DNA from: JASBRS01 sp964496495
Lineage (GTDB): Bacteria; Deinococcota; Deinococci; Deinococcales; Trueperaceae
Direction of reading: 5' to 3'
Length of the DNA stretch: 64,000 nucleotides
NCBI GenBank assembly: GCA_964496495.1
Contig: CAZBZU010000007.1
Coordinates: 1-64,000, forward strand
Position numbers and translations under genes: made by a program. This document shows, piece by piece, positions 1 through 9,749 of this stretch (within the stretch, counting starts at the first letter, position 1; each line of letters starts with the position of its first letter). The notes beneath the pieces were generated by a model. The model had not been told where the DNA came from and searched no databases. It saw only the letters and a program-made list of their open reading frames with translations.

Positions 1-754
1 CCTGCTCGTTGTTCACGTCGTTGAAGGTGATATCGAAGGCGCGCGCGAAGTTCTCGCCCAGGTAGTGGCTGGTGCCGGCCTGCAGGGCGCGCGCGTCGCG
101 CATCATCGCCTCGATGGTGAGCGTCATGCGGGCCCCGGCGAAACGCTCGCCCTCGGTCTTCTCGCCGCGCACCACCGGAAGGGCCCCGAACTCCTCCGAG
201 AAGGTGGCGTAGGTGTCGAGCATGCGCCGCGTCTCCTCCAGCGCCTCCTCGGCGGTGGCGTGGGCGGTGTGCCCCTCCTGCCACAGGAACTCCGAGGTGC
301 GCAGGAAGGGACGGGTGCGCATCTCCCAACGCACCACGTTGCCCCACTGGTTGTAGAGCAGCGGGAGGTCGCGGTAGCTCTGCACCCACTTGCTGTACAG
401 CTCGCCGATGATCGTCTCGGAGGTGGGGCGGATGGCGAGCGGCTCCTCAAGCTCCTTGCCGCCCGCATGGGTCACCACGGCCAGCTCGGGCGAGAAGCCC
501 TCGACATGCTTGGCCTCGCGCTGGAAGTAGCTCATCGGGATGAGCAGCGGGAAGTACAGGTTCTCATGCCCGGTGGCCTTGAACATGGCGTCCAGCTCGC
601 GCTGGATGTTCTCCCACAAGGCGTAGCCGTACGGGCGGATCACGAAGCTGCCGCGCACCGGGCTGAGGTCCACGAGGTCCGCCCGGTAGACGATGTCGTT
701 GTACCAGGCGCTGAAGTCTTCCGACTGGGGCGTGAGGGCCTGCGTCTTGGCCAT
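1..754 (-). CDS. proS: Prolyl-tRNA synthetase, N-terminal part (runs off left edge)
   Basis: This gene encodes the enzyme that charges tRNA-Pro with proline. About 251 codons are present from the ATG, and the C-terminal part lies off the left edge. The class II motif 2 region is clear (RWEMRTRPFLRTSEFLWQEG), followed by the TSHYLGENFARAF stretch. There is no inserted editing domain in the visible part, so it is the short archaeal/eukaryote-like type also found in Thermus, which it resembles closely. The start is fixed by MAKTQALTPQSEDF and by a TAAGCT box 8 bases upstream, with no Shine-Dalgarno sequence, suggesting a leaderless message. Identity is certain; the phylum inference rests on remembered similarity. 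Confidence 0.96.
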   Translation of the reverse strand, partial: MAKTQALTPQSEDFSAWYNDIVYRADLVDLSPVRGSFVIRPYGYALWENIQRELDAMFKATGHENLYFPLLIPMSYFQREAKHVEGFSPELAVVTHAGGKELEEPLAIRPTSETIIGELYSKWVQSYRDLPLLYNQWGNVVRWEMRTRPFLRTSEFLWQEGHTAHATAEEALEETRRMLDTYATFSEEFGALPVVRGEKTEGERFAGARMTLTIEAMMRDARALQAGTSHYLGENFARAFDITFNDVNNEQ

Positions 755-762
755 AGCGCCTC

Positions 763-768
763 AGCTTA
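763..768 (-). promoter_or_regulatory. -10 box for leaderless proS
   Basis: The minus strand reads TAAGCT, 8 bases before the proS ATG. No Shine-Dalgarno sequence lies between. This fits a transcript starting at or next to the start codon. Confidence 0.45.
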
Positions 769-820
769 CCAGCAGCGCCCTCGCCGGCGGCACGCCGCGG
801 CGGGGCAGGGCGCGCGGCGC

Positions 821-2488
821 TCAGGTCACCAGCACCGGCACCTCGCTCGTCAGCAGCACCTGCTCCAGGATGCCGCCAACGACCTCCTCCAGCCAGCGGT
901 TGAACTTGAAGCTGCCCATGAACAGGGCGTCGCAGCCGTGCGCCGTGAGGGTCTCCTGGATGGCCGCCGGCACCGGGCCTTGGGCGGAGACGTAGGCGGC
1001 ATTCACCCCGAACCTCTCCAGGTACCGGCGCGCCCGGTCGAGCGGGCTCACGCCCCGGGCGCGCTCGGTCACCGTCATCACCACCGGCTCGACCCCGCGC
1101 TTGACGGCGCTGTACGCCAGCGCGAAGAGCGCTTCCTCTGCGCGGGCGCCGCCGTCGTACGCCAGCAGCGGCTTGAGCATCCCTGCCGGCTCGCGCCGAA
1201 TCACCAGCAGCGGCCGCGGGCAGCGTCGCAGGAGGCCGTGCAGCTCGGGGGCGAAGCGCCGCTCGCCGTCCACCTCGTCGAACGGCGCCGCCACCACCAG
1301 ATCGACGTAGGCAGCCCGCGTCCGCACCTCGCGCAGCGGGTCCTCGTCGGTGGCGGCGAACTGCGCGGGAACCTCCGCGGCGGCGCAGGTCTTCTCGAAG
1401 CGGCGCCGCTCCCGCTCGAGCGCTTCGGCGGAGCAGTCGCCGGCGTGTAGCCGCAGACCGTACACCGTCGCCCCCTCGAAGGCGGCCACCGATCGCGCCA
1501 CGTCGAGCGCCTGCTCGTCCCTGCCGCCGCCCCGCAGGAGCACCAGCATGGACTGCACCAGGTGCACGGACTCGCGCCGCTCCTCCGGCGGGACGCGCGA
1601 GGCCTGCAACAGCTCGCCGGCTCGCTCCTCGGACTCCATCGGCCGGCTCGGCGCCAGGCCAGCCGCCACCGCCTGGGAGGGCAACCACCAGCCGAACGCC
1701 TGCTCCAGGTGGCCGCGGTGCTCGGAGAGGAAGAGGTAGAGGTCGGTCTCGGTGCGGCCCTCGAAGCCGCGCAGCAGCCCGTGCACCCGGATGGCCTCCA
1801 CCACCGGCAGGTACACGGCGTCGTACCAGTGACCCACCGCCTCGCGGTACGGGATGGGCCGGTCCTGGTCGATGCCCATGAAGTAGCGGTGCACCCGGAT
1901 GTGCTCGGAGAGCGCCTCGTACTGCCCTGGCGCCGTGACCGTCAGGTCGGCGCCGGGCCGCAGCACGTCGATCTGGGTCTGCTCCAGGAAGTCGGCGTAC
2001 TCGCTCTTGATGATCAGGTCGTCGGGGTCGTCGTCCGGGGAGAGCGCCACGCGGGTCTGCACCGGGGTGACCAGCGCCTCGATGGAGCGGGCCCCGAGCT
2101 GCCGCGCCACCGACACCCGGTGGTTGCCGTCCTTGACGAAGTAGGCGTCGCCGATGCGGTAGAGCTCGACCGGCGGCACTCCCGCCATGCCGGTCACCGC
2201 CAGCTTGACGCGCACCCAGCGGTCCTTGTCGGCGTCCATGCGGGGAAGGAAGTCACGGCTGAAGTCCTGGTAGCGATCGACGCTGCCCACGATGGCGGCG
2301 AGCGGCACGTCCTCGCGGCGCTCGGCGGCGCTCTCCACCGCGTGCAGCCGGCGCCTGACCTCGTCGTAGGGCAGCAGCTCGCGGGTCTGGCCGGAGAGCA
2401 GCGACAGCACCGACTGCACGTCGGCGCGCCGCCGGGCTCGACGGAAGTCGTTGACGGCGTCGACGGCTCCACCCCTGCTATCGGCCAT
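821..2488 (-). CDS. ParB-like domain fused to tandem universal stress protein domains
   Basis: This is a soluble protein of 555 residues (558 if the ATG at 2497 is used). The N-terminal half holds a ParB/sulfiredoxin-like motif, DGNHRVSVAR, near residue 115, and a helical part with GRTETDLYLFL near residue 240. The C-terminal half holds two Usp domains: a degenerate one from about residue 285, and one from about 410 with LLAYDGGARAEEAL and an end MGSFKFNRWLEEVVGG resembling the Usp nucleotide-binding signature. Usp proteins bind ATP or act in stress responses; ParB-like folds can bind DNA or nucleotides. The combined role is unknown, and regulation under stress is only inference. The gene is single and diverges from metG. 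Confidence 0.8.
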   Translation of the reverse strand: MADSRGGAVDAVNDFRRARRRADVQSVLSLLSGQTRELLPYDEVRRRLHAVESAAERREDVPLAAIVGSVDRYQDFSRDFLPRMDADKDRWVRVKLAVTGMAGVPPVELYRIGDAYFVKDGNHRVSVARQLGARSIEALVTPVQTRVALSPDDDPDDLIIKSEYADFLEQTQIDVLRPGADLTVTAPGQYEALSEHIRVHRYFMGIDQDRPIPYREAVGHWYDAVYLPVVEAIRVHGLLRGFEGRTETDLYLFLSEHRGHLEQAFGWWLPSQAVAAGLAPSRPMESEERAGELLQASRVPPEERRESVHLVQSMLVLLRGGGRDEQALDVARSVAAFEGATVYGLRLHAGDCSAEALERERRRFEKTCAAAEVPAQFAATDEDPLREVRTRAAYVDLVVAAPFDEVDGERRFAPELHGLLRRCPRPLLVIRREPAGMLKPLLAYDGGARAEEALFALAYSAVKRGVEPVVMTVTERARGVSPLDRARRYLERFGVNAAYVSAQGPVPAAIQETLTAHGCDALFMGSFKFNRWLEEVVGGILEQVLLTSEVPVLVT

Positions 2489-2495
2489 GCCCTCC

Positions 2496-2501
2496 ATTGT
2501 C
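2496..2501 (-). promoter_or_regulatory. -10-like box before the ParB-Usp gene
   Basis: The minus strand reads GACAAT, 7 bases before the ATG at 2488. A GGAGGG lies between box and start, so the site could also be an ordinary ribosome binding site for a different promoter. Confidence 0.3.
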
Positions 2502-2606
2502 GCACCGCCGCGCGCGCGGGTCCCCGCACCGGATCACCTGGCCCGCCACCCGCGCGCCGCCGCCGCAGCGCGCGCCAGGCGCCGCCCTCTGGCAGGCACC
2601 GTTTGC

Positions 2607-2612
2607 TACACT
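2607..2612 (+). promoter_or_regulatory. Extended -10 promoter for metG leader
   Basis: TGCTACACT gives a TACACT -10 hexamer with an upstream TG (extended -10). No convincing -35 is seen. Transcription from here would give a leader of about 140 bases before metG. Confidence 0.5.
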
Positions 2613-2655
2613 GCTGCACGTGACCCGGCGGCTGATGCGTCGTTGCCCTGCTTCC

Positions 2656-2706
2656 GACTGAGCGAGCGCGCTCGGTCGTGACGGGGCGCCCTGGGACCGG
2701 CGCCCC
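2656..2706 (+). promoter_or_regulatory. Two tandem hairpins in the metG leader, possible attenuator
   Basis: Hairpin 1 pairs GACTGAGCG (2656-2664) with CGCTCGGTC (2669-2677). Hairpin 2 pairs GGGGCGCC (2683-2690) with GGCGCCCC (2699-2706) and is followed by TTCTTCTT, which resembles an intrinsic terminator. Both lie between the promoter and the metG start. The gene to the left is on the other strand, so hairpin 2 cannot be the end of an upstream plus-strand gene. A short frame, MRRCPASD (2635-2661), ends inside hairpin 1. Control of metG by attenuation is an inference. Confidence 0.4.
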
Positions 2707-2758
2707 TTCTTCTTGGTGCTACCGAGCACGGCGGGCATCGCCGCCACCGGAGGACGAC

Positions 2759-4738
2759 ATGGAGACAGCCGAGGCCGGCATCGCAGTGGAGCGCACGGAG
2801 CCGCAACCGTTGCCCGAGGTGTCGGGCGGCGAGCGCGAGCGCGCCACCTTCTACGCCACCACCCCCATCTTCTACGTCAACGCCGCGCCGCACATCGGCC
2901 ACGCCTACACCACCACCCTGGTGGACGTGGTGACGCGCTTCCACCGCCTGCGGGGCGACGACACCTTCTTCCTCACCGGCACCGACGAGCATGGGGAGAA
3001 GGTGGCGAAGGCGGCGGAGAAGGCCGGCAAGACGCCGCAGCAGTACGTCGACGACGTGTCGGGCCAGTTCCGCGCCACCTGGGACCGGCTGGGCATCCAG
3101 TACGACGAGTTCATCCGCACCACCGAGGAGCGCCATCAGAAGGTGGTACGCGAGGTGCTGCAGCGCGTCTACGACGCCGGCGACATCTTCTACGGCGAGT
3201 ACTCCGGGCTGTACTGCGTGGGCGCGGAGCGCTTCGTCACCGAGAAGGAGCTGGTGGACGGCACCTGTCCGGAGTCCGACGAGCCACCGGAGTACCGAAC
3301 CGAGGCCAACTACTTCTTCCGCATGGAGAAGTACCGTCCCTGGCTTCGTGAAACGCTGGAGGAGAACCCCGAGCTCATCCGGCCGGAGCGGTACCGCAAC
3401 GAGGTGCTGGCGATGCTGCGCGAGCCGATCGGCGACCTCTCCATCAGCCGCCCACGCAAGCGCGTGCCCTGGGGCATCCCCCTACCGTGGGACGACGAGC
3501 ACGTCACCTACGTGTGGTTCGACGCCCTCATCAACTACTACTCGGCCCTGGTGTCCAAGGGGATCGAGGAGCGCTACTGGCCGCACGTCGAGCACTTCAT
3601 CGCCAAGGACATCGTGAAGCCGCACGGGCTGTTCTGGCCGATCATGCTGAAGGCCGCCGGCATCCCGCTCTACCAGCACCTCAACGTCCACGGCTACTGG
3701 CTGGTGAACGAGCGCAAGATGAGCAAGTCGCTGGGCAACGTGGTGAGGCCGCTCGACCTGCAGCGCAAGTACGGCAACGACGCCTTCCGCTACTACCTGC
3801 TCCGCGACATGAACTTCGGCCTCGATGCCTCCTTCAGCGAATCGGGCATCGCCGAGCGCATCAACTCCGATCTCGCCAACGACCTCGGCAACCTGCTCAA
3901 CCGCACGCTGGGCATGCTGGCGCGCTACCGCGACGGCGCCGTGCCCGCCGCGGCCGAGCTGGAGGAGGTCGACACCAGCCTGAAAGACGCCTTCCTGGCG
4001 CTTCCCGCGGTGGTCGACGCGCGCTTCCGGGACCTGCAGTTCGACCGCGCCCTGGAGGCGGTGATGGAGGCGGTGCGGCACGCCAACAAGTACATCAGCG
4101 AGACGCAACCGTGGGAGCTGGCCAAGGATCCGGCCAAGGCCGCCCGCCTCGACACCGTGCTCAACACCTGCGTCGAGTCGCTGCGCTGTGCCAGCATCCT
4201 GCTCGAGCCGGTCATCCCCGGCAAGGCGCGCGAGCTGCGCAAGCAGCTGGGCATCAAGCGCGCCCCCTTCGCCCTCGACAGCGCCGGTCAATGGGGCCTC
4301 GTCCCGCCCGGCACGCAGACCGCGCCGGCCGGCCCGCTGTTTCCGCGCATCGACCTGGAGGCGTTGGAGAAGGCGATGGCGGAGCCGCAACCCGAGCCGC
4401 TGGAGCACAAGGCGGAGATCAGCATCCACGACTTCGGCCACACCGAGCTGCGCGTCGTCACGGTGGAGAAGGCCGAGCCGCACCCCAACGCCAACAAGCT
4501 GCTGGTCCTCACCGTGCGCATGGGCCCGGAGACGCGCACCGTGGTCTCCGGCATCCGCGACCACTACCAGCCCGGCGACCTGGTGGGCAAGAAGCTGGTG
4601 CTGGTCGCCAACCTGCAGCCGATCACGCTGCGCGGGGTGCGCTCCGAGGGGATGATCCTGGCGGCCGAGGACGACGACGGCAGGCTCAGCCTGGTCACGC
4701 TCGAGCAGGACCTGCCCGACGGTAGCGAGGTGCACTGA
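2759..4738 (+). CDS. metG: Methionyl-tRNA synthetase with C-terminal tRNA-binding domain
   Basis: This 659-residue class I synthetase charges tRNA-Met. It shows the HIGH motif as HIGHAYTT, the KMSKS loop (KMSKSLGNVV), and a C-terminal EMAP-II/Trbp111-type tRNA-binding domain over the last 110 residues or so. The ATG at 2759 is chosen because GGAGG precedes it by a normal distance; the frame is open further upstream. The first 30 residues are an extra tail before the catalytic core. In the connective insert the zinc ligands seem lost: YCVGAERF followed by GTCPES keeps only two of the expected four. The gene stands alone, converging on recQ. Confidence 0.97.
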   Translation: METAEAGIAVERTEPQPLPEVSGGERERATFYATTPIFYVNAAPHIGHAYTTTLVDVVTRFHRLRGDDTFFLTGTDEHGEKVAKAAEKAGKTPQQYVDDVSGQFRATWDRLGIQYDEFIRTTEERHQKVVREVLQRVYDAGDIFYGEYSGLYCVGAERFVTEKELVDGTCPESDEPPEYRTEANYFFRMEKYRPWLRETLEENPELIRPERYRNEVLAMLREPIGDLSISRPRKRVPWGIPLPWDDEHVTYVWFDALINYYSALVSKGIEERYWPHVEHFIAKDIVKPHGLFWPIMLKAAGIPLYQHLNVHGYWLVNERKMSKSLGNVVRPLDLQRKYGNDAFRYYLLRDMNFGLDASFSESGIAERINSDLANDLGNLLNRTLGMLARYRDGAVPAAAELEEVDTSLKDAFLALPAVVDARFRDLQFDRALEAVMEAVRHANKYISETQPWELAKDPAKAARLDTVLNTCVESLRCASILLEPVIPGKARELRKQLGIKRAPFALDSAGQWGLVPPGTQTAPAGPLFPRIDLEALEKAMAEPQPEPLEHKAEISIHDFGHTELRVVTVEKAEPHPNANKLLVLTVRMGPETRTVVSGIRDHYQPGDLVGKKLVLVANLQPITLRGVRSEGMILAAEDDDGRLSLVTLEQDLPDGSEVH

Positions 4739-4743
4739 AGCGC

Positions 4744-4777
4744 GAGCCGGCGCTCCCCCGCCGCGCTCGCCCGGCTC
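4744..4777. terminator. Weak inverted repeat between convergent metG and recQ
   Basis: GAGCCGG (4744-4750) can pair with CCGGCTC (4771-4777) around a 20-base loop. There is no T tract on either strand, so a role as a shared terminator is only suggested by the convergent position. Confidence 0.25.
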
Positions 4778-4793
4778 CCGGCAGGCGTGAGGC

Positions 4794-6667
<1,874 letters not shown>

Positions 6668-6680
<13 letters not shown>

Positions 6681-8005
6681 TCCCCGCCGCGCATCAGCGG
6701 CTCGTCGCTGCCGTCCTGGCGCACCCCGTCGACATCCATCTCGGCGCTGCCGATCATGAAGTCGACGTGGGTGATCGAGTCGTTCAGGCCGGCGGCCGCC
6801 ACCTCGGCCTCGCTCATCTCCGCGCCGCCCTCGACGCTGGTGGGGTAGGCCTTGCCCAGCGCGATGTGACTCGCCGCGTTCTCGTCGAAGAGGGTCTCGA
6901 AGTACAGCAGCCCGGTCCGAGCGATGGGGCTCGAGGCGGGCACCAGCGCCACCTCCCCGAGCGAGCGGGCGCCATCGTCGCTCTCAAGGATGCGTGTCAG
7001 CTCCTGCTGGCCGCGCCCGGCGCTCGACTGCACCACGCGGCCGCCCTCGAAGCGCATGCTGAAGTCGTCGATGATGCTGCCGCCGCTGGCGAGCGGCATG
7101 CTGGCACGAACCACGCCGTCGAGCCGCTGCCGGTGAGGCGCCGTGAAGATCTCCTCGGTGGGGATGTTGGGGATGAACGGCCGGCCGTCCGGGGTCTGCG
7201 ACGACCCGCCGGCCCAGAGGTGGCCCTCGGCCAGGCCGACGCGCAGGTCGGTGCCGGGCCCGCGGAAGTGCAGCGCGGCGTAGCGGCGCTCGTTCAGGCG
7301 CGCGGCGCGGCCCTTGAGCGCCTGCGAGTGCTGCCGCCAGGCCGCCACCGGATCGGGACCGTCGACGCGGCACGTGAGGAAGATCGCGTCCCACAGGGCG
7401 GCCACCGCCTGCTCGTCGGACACGCCCGGCGTCACCTTGCGCGCCCACGCGAGCCCGGGGTAGGCGGCCACGCACCAGGCGACGCCGTTGCGCATGGAGA
7501 TGGCCTGCGAGGGCCGGGTGGCCTGCTGCCAGACCCGAACGTAGCTGGCCCAGCGCTCGGGGTCGGTACCGGCCAGAAGGTCCGGGTCGTCGCCCACGAT
7601 GGCGAGCGAGGCGAAGCCCTGCTCGAACATCGTCAGCCTGCCGTCGGCACGCCACTGCGGCACGGTCTCGAAGCTGCCGTCCGGCGCGTGCTCGAAGCGC
7701 GCCCGGGTGACCTCGTCGTCGCTCCACATCACGTCGACGAGCGGCGACCCGAGACGATAGGCAAGCCCCGCAACGACGCGCACCAGCGGCGCCGCCTCGA
7801 TCGCGGCGCGGATCAAGAGTCCCTGGCCGGGTTGCAGATTCACCCCCACCTCCACCAGCAGCTCGGCGTACGCCTGCAGCCTGGCGTCCACGGAGGCGCC
7901 TGCCGTGCCGGCGGCGGCATGAGGGCGGGATGCGTCGCGTCCGCTGGCGGCGGGCGGGGACGCCGCGGCGGCACCATCGCGGTGGTCAGGGGGCAGGTAG
8001 CTCAT
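6668..8005 (-). CDS. M29-family aminopeptidase (aminopeptidase T-like)
   Basis: This is a cytosolic metallo-aminopeptidase of 445 residues that removes N-terminal residues from peptides. The family signature is visible as NIPTEEIFTAPHR (first metal-binding glutamate), ETLFDENAASHIALG (glutamate and histidine) and THVDFMIGSAEMDVDG near the C-terminus, with the usual two-metal ligand set. The first 35 residues are an Ala/Pro-rich extension not usual for the family, so an internal start is possible. A TAGCAT box lies 9 bases before the ATG with no ribosome binding site, in line with a leaderless transcript. The gene overlaps recQ downstream. Confidence 0.93.
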
Positions 8006-8014
8006 GGTGCGGCG

Positions 8015-8020
8015 ATGCTA
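8015..8020 (-). promoter_or_regulatory. -10 box for leaderless M29 aminopeptidase
   Basis: The minus strand reads GGTAGCAT, with TAGCAT ending 9 bases before the ATG. No Shine-Dalgarno sequence is present. Confidence 0.45.
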
Positions 8021-8039
8021 CCAGGCCGCGCCGGACGGC

Positions 8040-9398
8040 TCACGCAGCGGGCGGGCCGGAACCGTCCCAGGCCCGGCGGGCGGCATGCTCCGCCGCCAGC
8101 GCCTTGATCCCCTCGAGTGTGAGCACGCCGCGTTCCGTGGCGACGCCGTCGATGAGCGCCGCGGGCGTGCGCTCGAATAGCGGCGAGCGGCGCTCGGGGC
8201 CGTGGCCGCCGGCGACACCGCCAGGCCGCGCCCCTGTTCCGGAGGCGTCGGCCTCCTCGCGCTCGCGCGACCAGGTCTCGCCGGCGGCCGCCACCTTGTC
8301 GCTCGACGCGGCCGCGACCACCGGCACGCCGGCGGCATGCGCGGCCAGCGCCGCCGGGCGCGTGCCGACCTTGTTGACCACCGCACCGTCGGCAAGCACC
8401 GTGTCGGCCCCGACCAGCAGCAGCTCCGCGTCCTCCACCTCGAGCGCCCAGGCGACCGCCGCATCGGGCACCAGCACCACATCGAGCCCGGCAGCGGCCA
8501 GGCGCGCGGCCAGGCTGGCGCCCTCGCCGCCGGGGAGCGACGCGCACACCACCACCCTGGCAGGCGCCGGGTCGGCCGCGACCAGCCCCTCCAGCACCGT
8601 GCCCGATAGCGACAGGGTGAGCACGCGGTGCCCGGCCACCTCGCGCGCCACCTCGGCCGCGACTCCCTCCTCGGCGTCGATGGCCGCCCGCAGGGTCGCC
8701 TCCGCCGCGCGCTGGACGGCGGCGGCGAGGTCGGTCGCGGATGGCGCCTCGGCGACGGCCCGGCTCATGGCTCGGCTCACGCGGTTGTGCACGGCCGTCA
8801 TGGCAGGGCGGGCGGCGATCAGCTCGTGCGCCAGCGAGGGGAGCTCCGAGCGGGCGTTCCCTTCCGCCTCGCCGCCCGCCAGCGCGGCGGCCCGGTCCCG
8901 CAGGGTCTCCAGCGCCCTGAGCGAGAGCCAGGCGGAGCCGTGGTCACGGTCGTCGCGCAGCGCGGCAACGCTGGGGGCCACCCGCTGGTAGGAGGTCCAC
9001 AGCCGCGGCACCGTCTCCCGCGTGAGGATCTCCGTCGGCGACACCCACTCCCCCTCGTCGGCCTCCCAGTCGAGTCGGGCGTTGCGCGTGGCGACGTCGA
9101 AGAGGAAGGGGTGGACGCGCCAGCGGCGACCCTCGTCAGGGTCCTCGAAGGCGAAGGGCTCGCCGCGAGCGACGAGCGTGGCCTCCCCCTCCAGGCCCGT
9201 CTCCTCGGCGATCTCGCGGCGAGCTGCCTCCTCGGGGTCGCCTTCGGCGAACCCCGCGATGGCGCCCCAGCGGCCCTTGTAGCTGCCCACGCGCGCGCTG
9301 CGACGAACCAGCAGCACCTCGCCGCGGTGGCGCAGGAAGCAGGTCACCACCTCGTCGCGGCGCTCGCTTTCGTCGCTCGTCTCGGCCGCTCCGGCCAT
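8040..9398 (-). CDS. NUDIX hydrolase fused to an eIF-2B-like (ribose-1,5-bisphosphate isomerase-type) domain
   Basis: The protein has 452 residues and two domains. The NUDIX box lies at about residues 49-71 with core REIAEETGLEGE, so a nucleoside-diphosphate-linked substrate is likely hydrolysed. From about residue 185 it matches the eIF-2B alpha/beta/delta-type fold: GADTVLADGAVVNKVGT and, near the end, SPLFERTPAALIDGVATERG. That fold includes translation factors and sugar-phosphate isomerases such as R15P isomerase and MtnA. A possible link to nucleotide salvage is inferred from the fusion. The open frame runs further upstream, but the ATG at 9398 sits just before the NUDIX domain with TAGAAT 5 bases upstream. 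Confidence 0.88.
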   Translation of the reverse strand: MAGAAETSDESERRDEVVTCFLRHRGEVLLVRRSARVGSYKGRWGAIAGFAEGDPEEAARREIAEETGLEGEATLVARGEPFAFEDPDEGRRWRVHPFLFDVATRNARLDWEADEGEWVSPTEILTRETVPRLWTSYQRVAPSVAALRDDRDHGSAWLSLRALETLRDRAAALAGGEAEGNARSELPSLAHELIAARPAMTAVHNRVSRAMSRAVAEAPSATDLAAAVQRAAEATLRAAIDAEEGVAAEVAREVAGHRVLTLSLSGTVLEGLVAADPAPARVVVCASLPGGEGASLAARLAAAGLDVVLVPDAAVAWALEVEDAELLLVGADTVLADGAVVNKVGTRPAALAAHAAGVPVVAAASSDKVAAAGETWSREREEADASGTGARPGGVAGGHGPERRSPLFERTPAALIDGVATERGVLTLEGIKALAAEHAARRAWDGSGPPAA

Positions 9399-9403
9399 AC
9401 CCG

Positions 9404-9409
9404 ATTCTA
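9404..9409 (-). promoter_or_regulatory. -10 box for leaderless NUDIX-eIF2B gene
   Basis: The minus strand reads GCTAGAATCGGGTATG. TAGAAT ends 5 bases before the ATG and there is no Shine-Dalgarno sequence. Confidence 0.5.
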
Positions 9410-9461
9410 GCGACCGGCTTGCCGGACGTGCCGACCGGCCCCCAGGCGCCCGGCCACGCGC

Positions 9462-9467
9462 TACAAT
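9462..9467 (+). promoter_or_regulatory. -10 box of the riboflavin operon
   Basis: GCTACAAT gives a near-consensus TACAAT about 35 bases before the FMN riboswitch. A matching -35 is not evident. Confidence 0.5.
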
Positions 9468-9502
9468 CGGGCGAGGCCGCGTGACGGCCTCCACAATCAG
9501 AC

Positions 9503-9648
9503 ATCCTTCGGGGCAGGGTGAAATCCCCGACCGGCGGTGAAGCTGCCTGGCCATGCCGAGCAGTTGCAGTCCGCGAAGCCGCGCGAGCGCGCGCGCCCGA
9601 ACCGGTGCGATTCCGGTACCGACGGTGACAGTCCGGACGGGAGAAGGA
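9503..9648 (+). ncRNA. FMN riboswitch (RFN element)
   Basis: The conserved RFN segments occur in order. They are CATCCTTCGGGGCAGGGTG (5' side), AAATCCCCGACCGGCGGT, GCAGTCCGCGA, a GCGAGCGCGC variable arm, CCGGTGCGATTCCGGTACCG, GACGGTGACAGTCCGGA and GAGAAGGA (3' side of P1). The ends TCCTTC and GAAGGA close helix P1. The aptamer binds FMN and represses downstream riboflavin genes, which fits ribD-ribE-ribBA following it. How repression happens is not obvious: there is no clear terminator with a T tract, but a hairpin at 9716-9732 lies just before the ribD ribosome binding site. Confidence 0.96.
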
Positions 9649-9686
9649 GGTGAGAAGCGTCGCGGCGCGAGCCGGGCGCGGATCAC

Positions 9687-9749
9687 ATGCGTGGAACCAC
9701 ATCACAAGCGTTACGGGCGGGCCCGGCCCGCCGGAGGCGAGCACGGTGA
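9687..9749 (+). CDS. Possible 20-codon leader ORF coupled to ribD
   Basis: An ATG frame, MRGTTSQALRAGPARRRRAR, lies between the riboswitch and ribD. Its TGA overlaps the ribD GTG as GTGA, the same arrangement as coupled genes elsewhere in the window. It has no good ribosome binding site and no known homologue, so it may be chance. Confidence 0.25.
   Translation: MRGTTSQALRAGPARRRRAR
9716..9732 (+). promoter_or_regulatory. Hairpin just upstream of the ribD ribosome binding site
   Basis: GGCGGGC (9716-9722) pairs with GCCCGCC (9726-9732) around a 3-base loop. GGAGG of the ribD ribosome binding site begins at the next base. It could be part of the riboswitch expression platform, but this is inferred only from position. 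Confidence 0.35.

Noticed and set aside
2672..2710. Possible T-box upstream of metG
   Set aside because: The GGGACCG near hairpin 2 only weakly resembles the T-box core, and no specifier stem or full antiterminator could be drawn.
9643..9652. Ribosome binding site AAGGAGG with GTG at 9650 as the ribD start
   Set aside because: The GTG overlaps the would-be ribosome binding site, and GAAGGA is the standard 3' end of the FMN aptamer. The GTG at 9746 with GGAGG is better.
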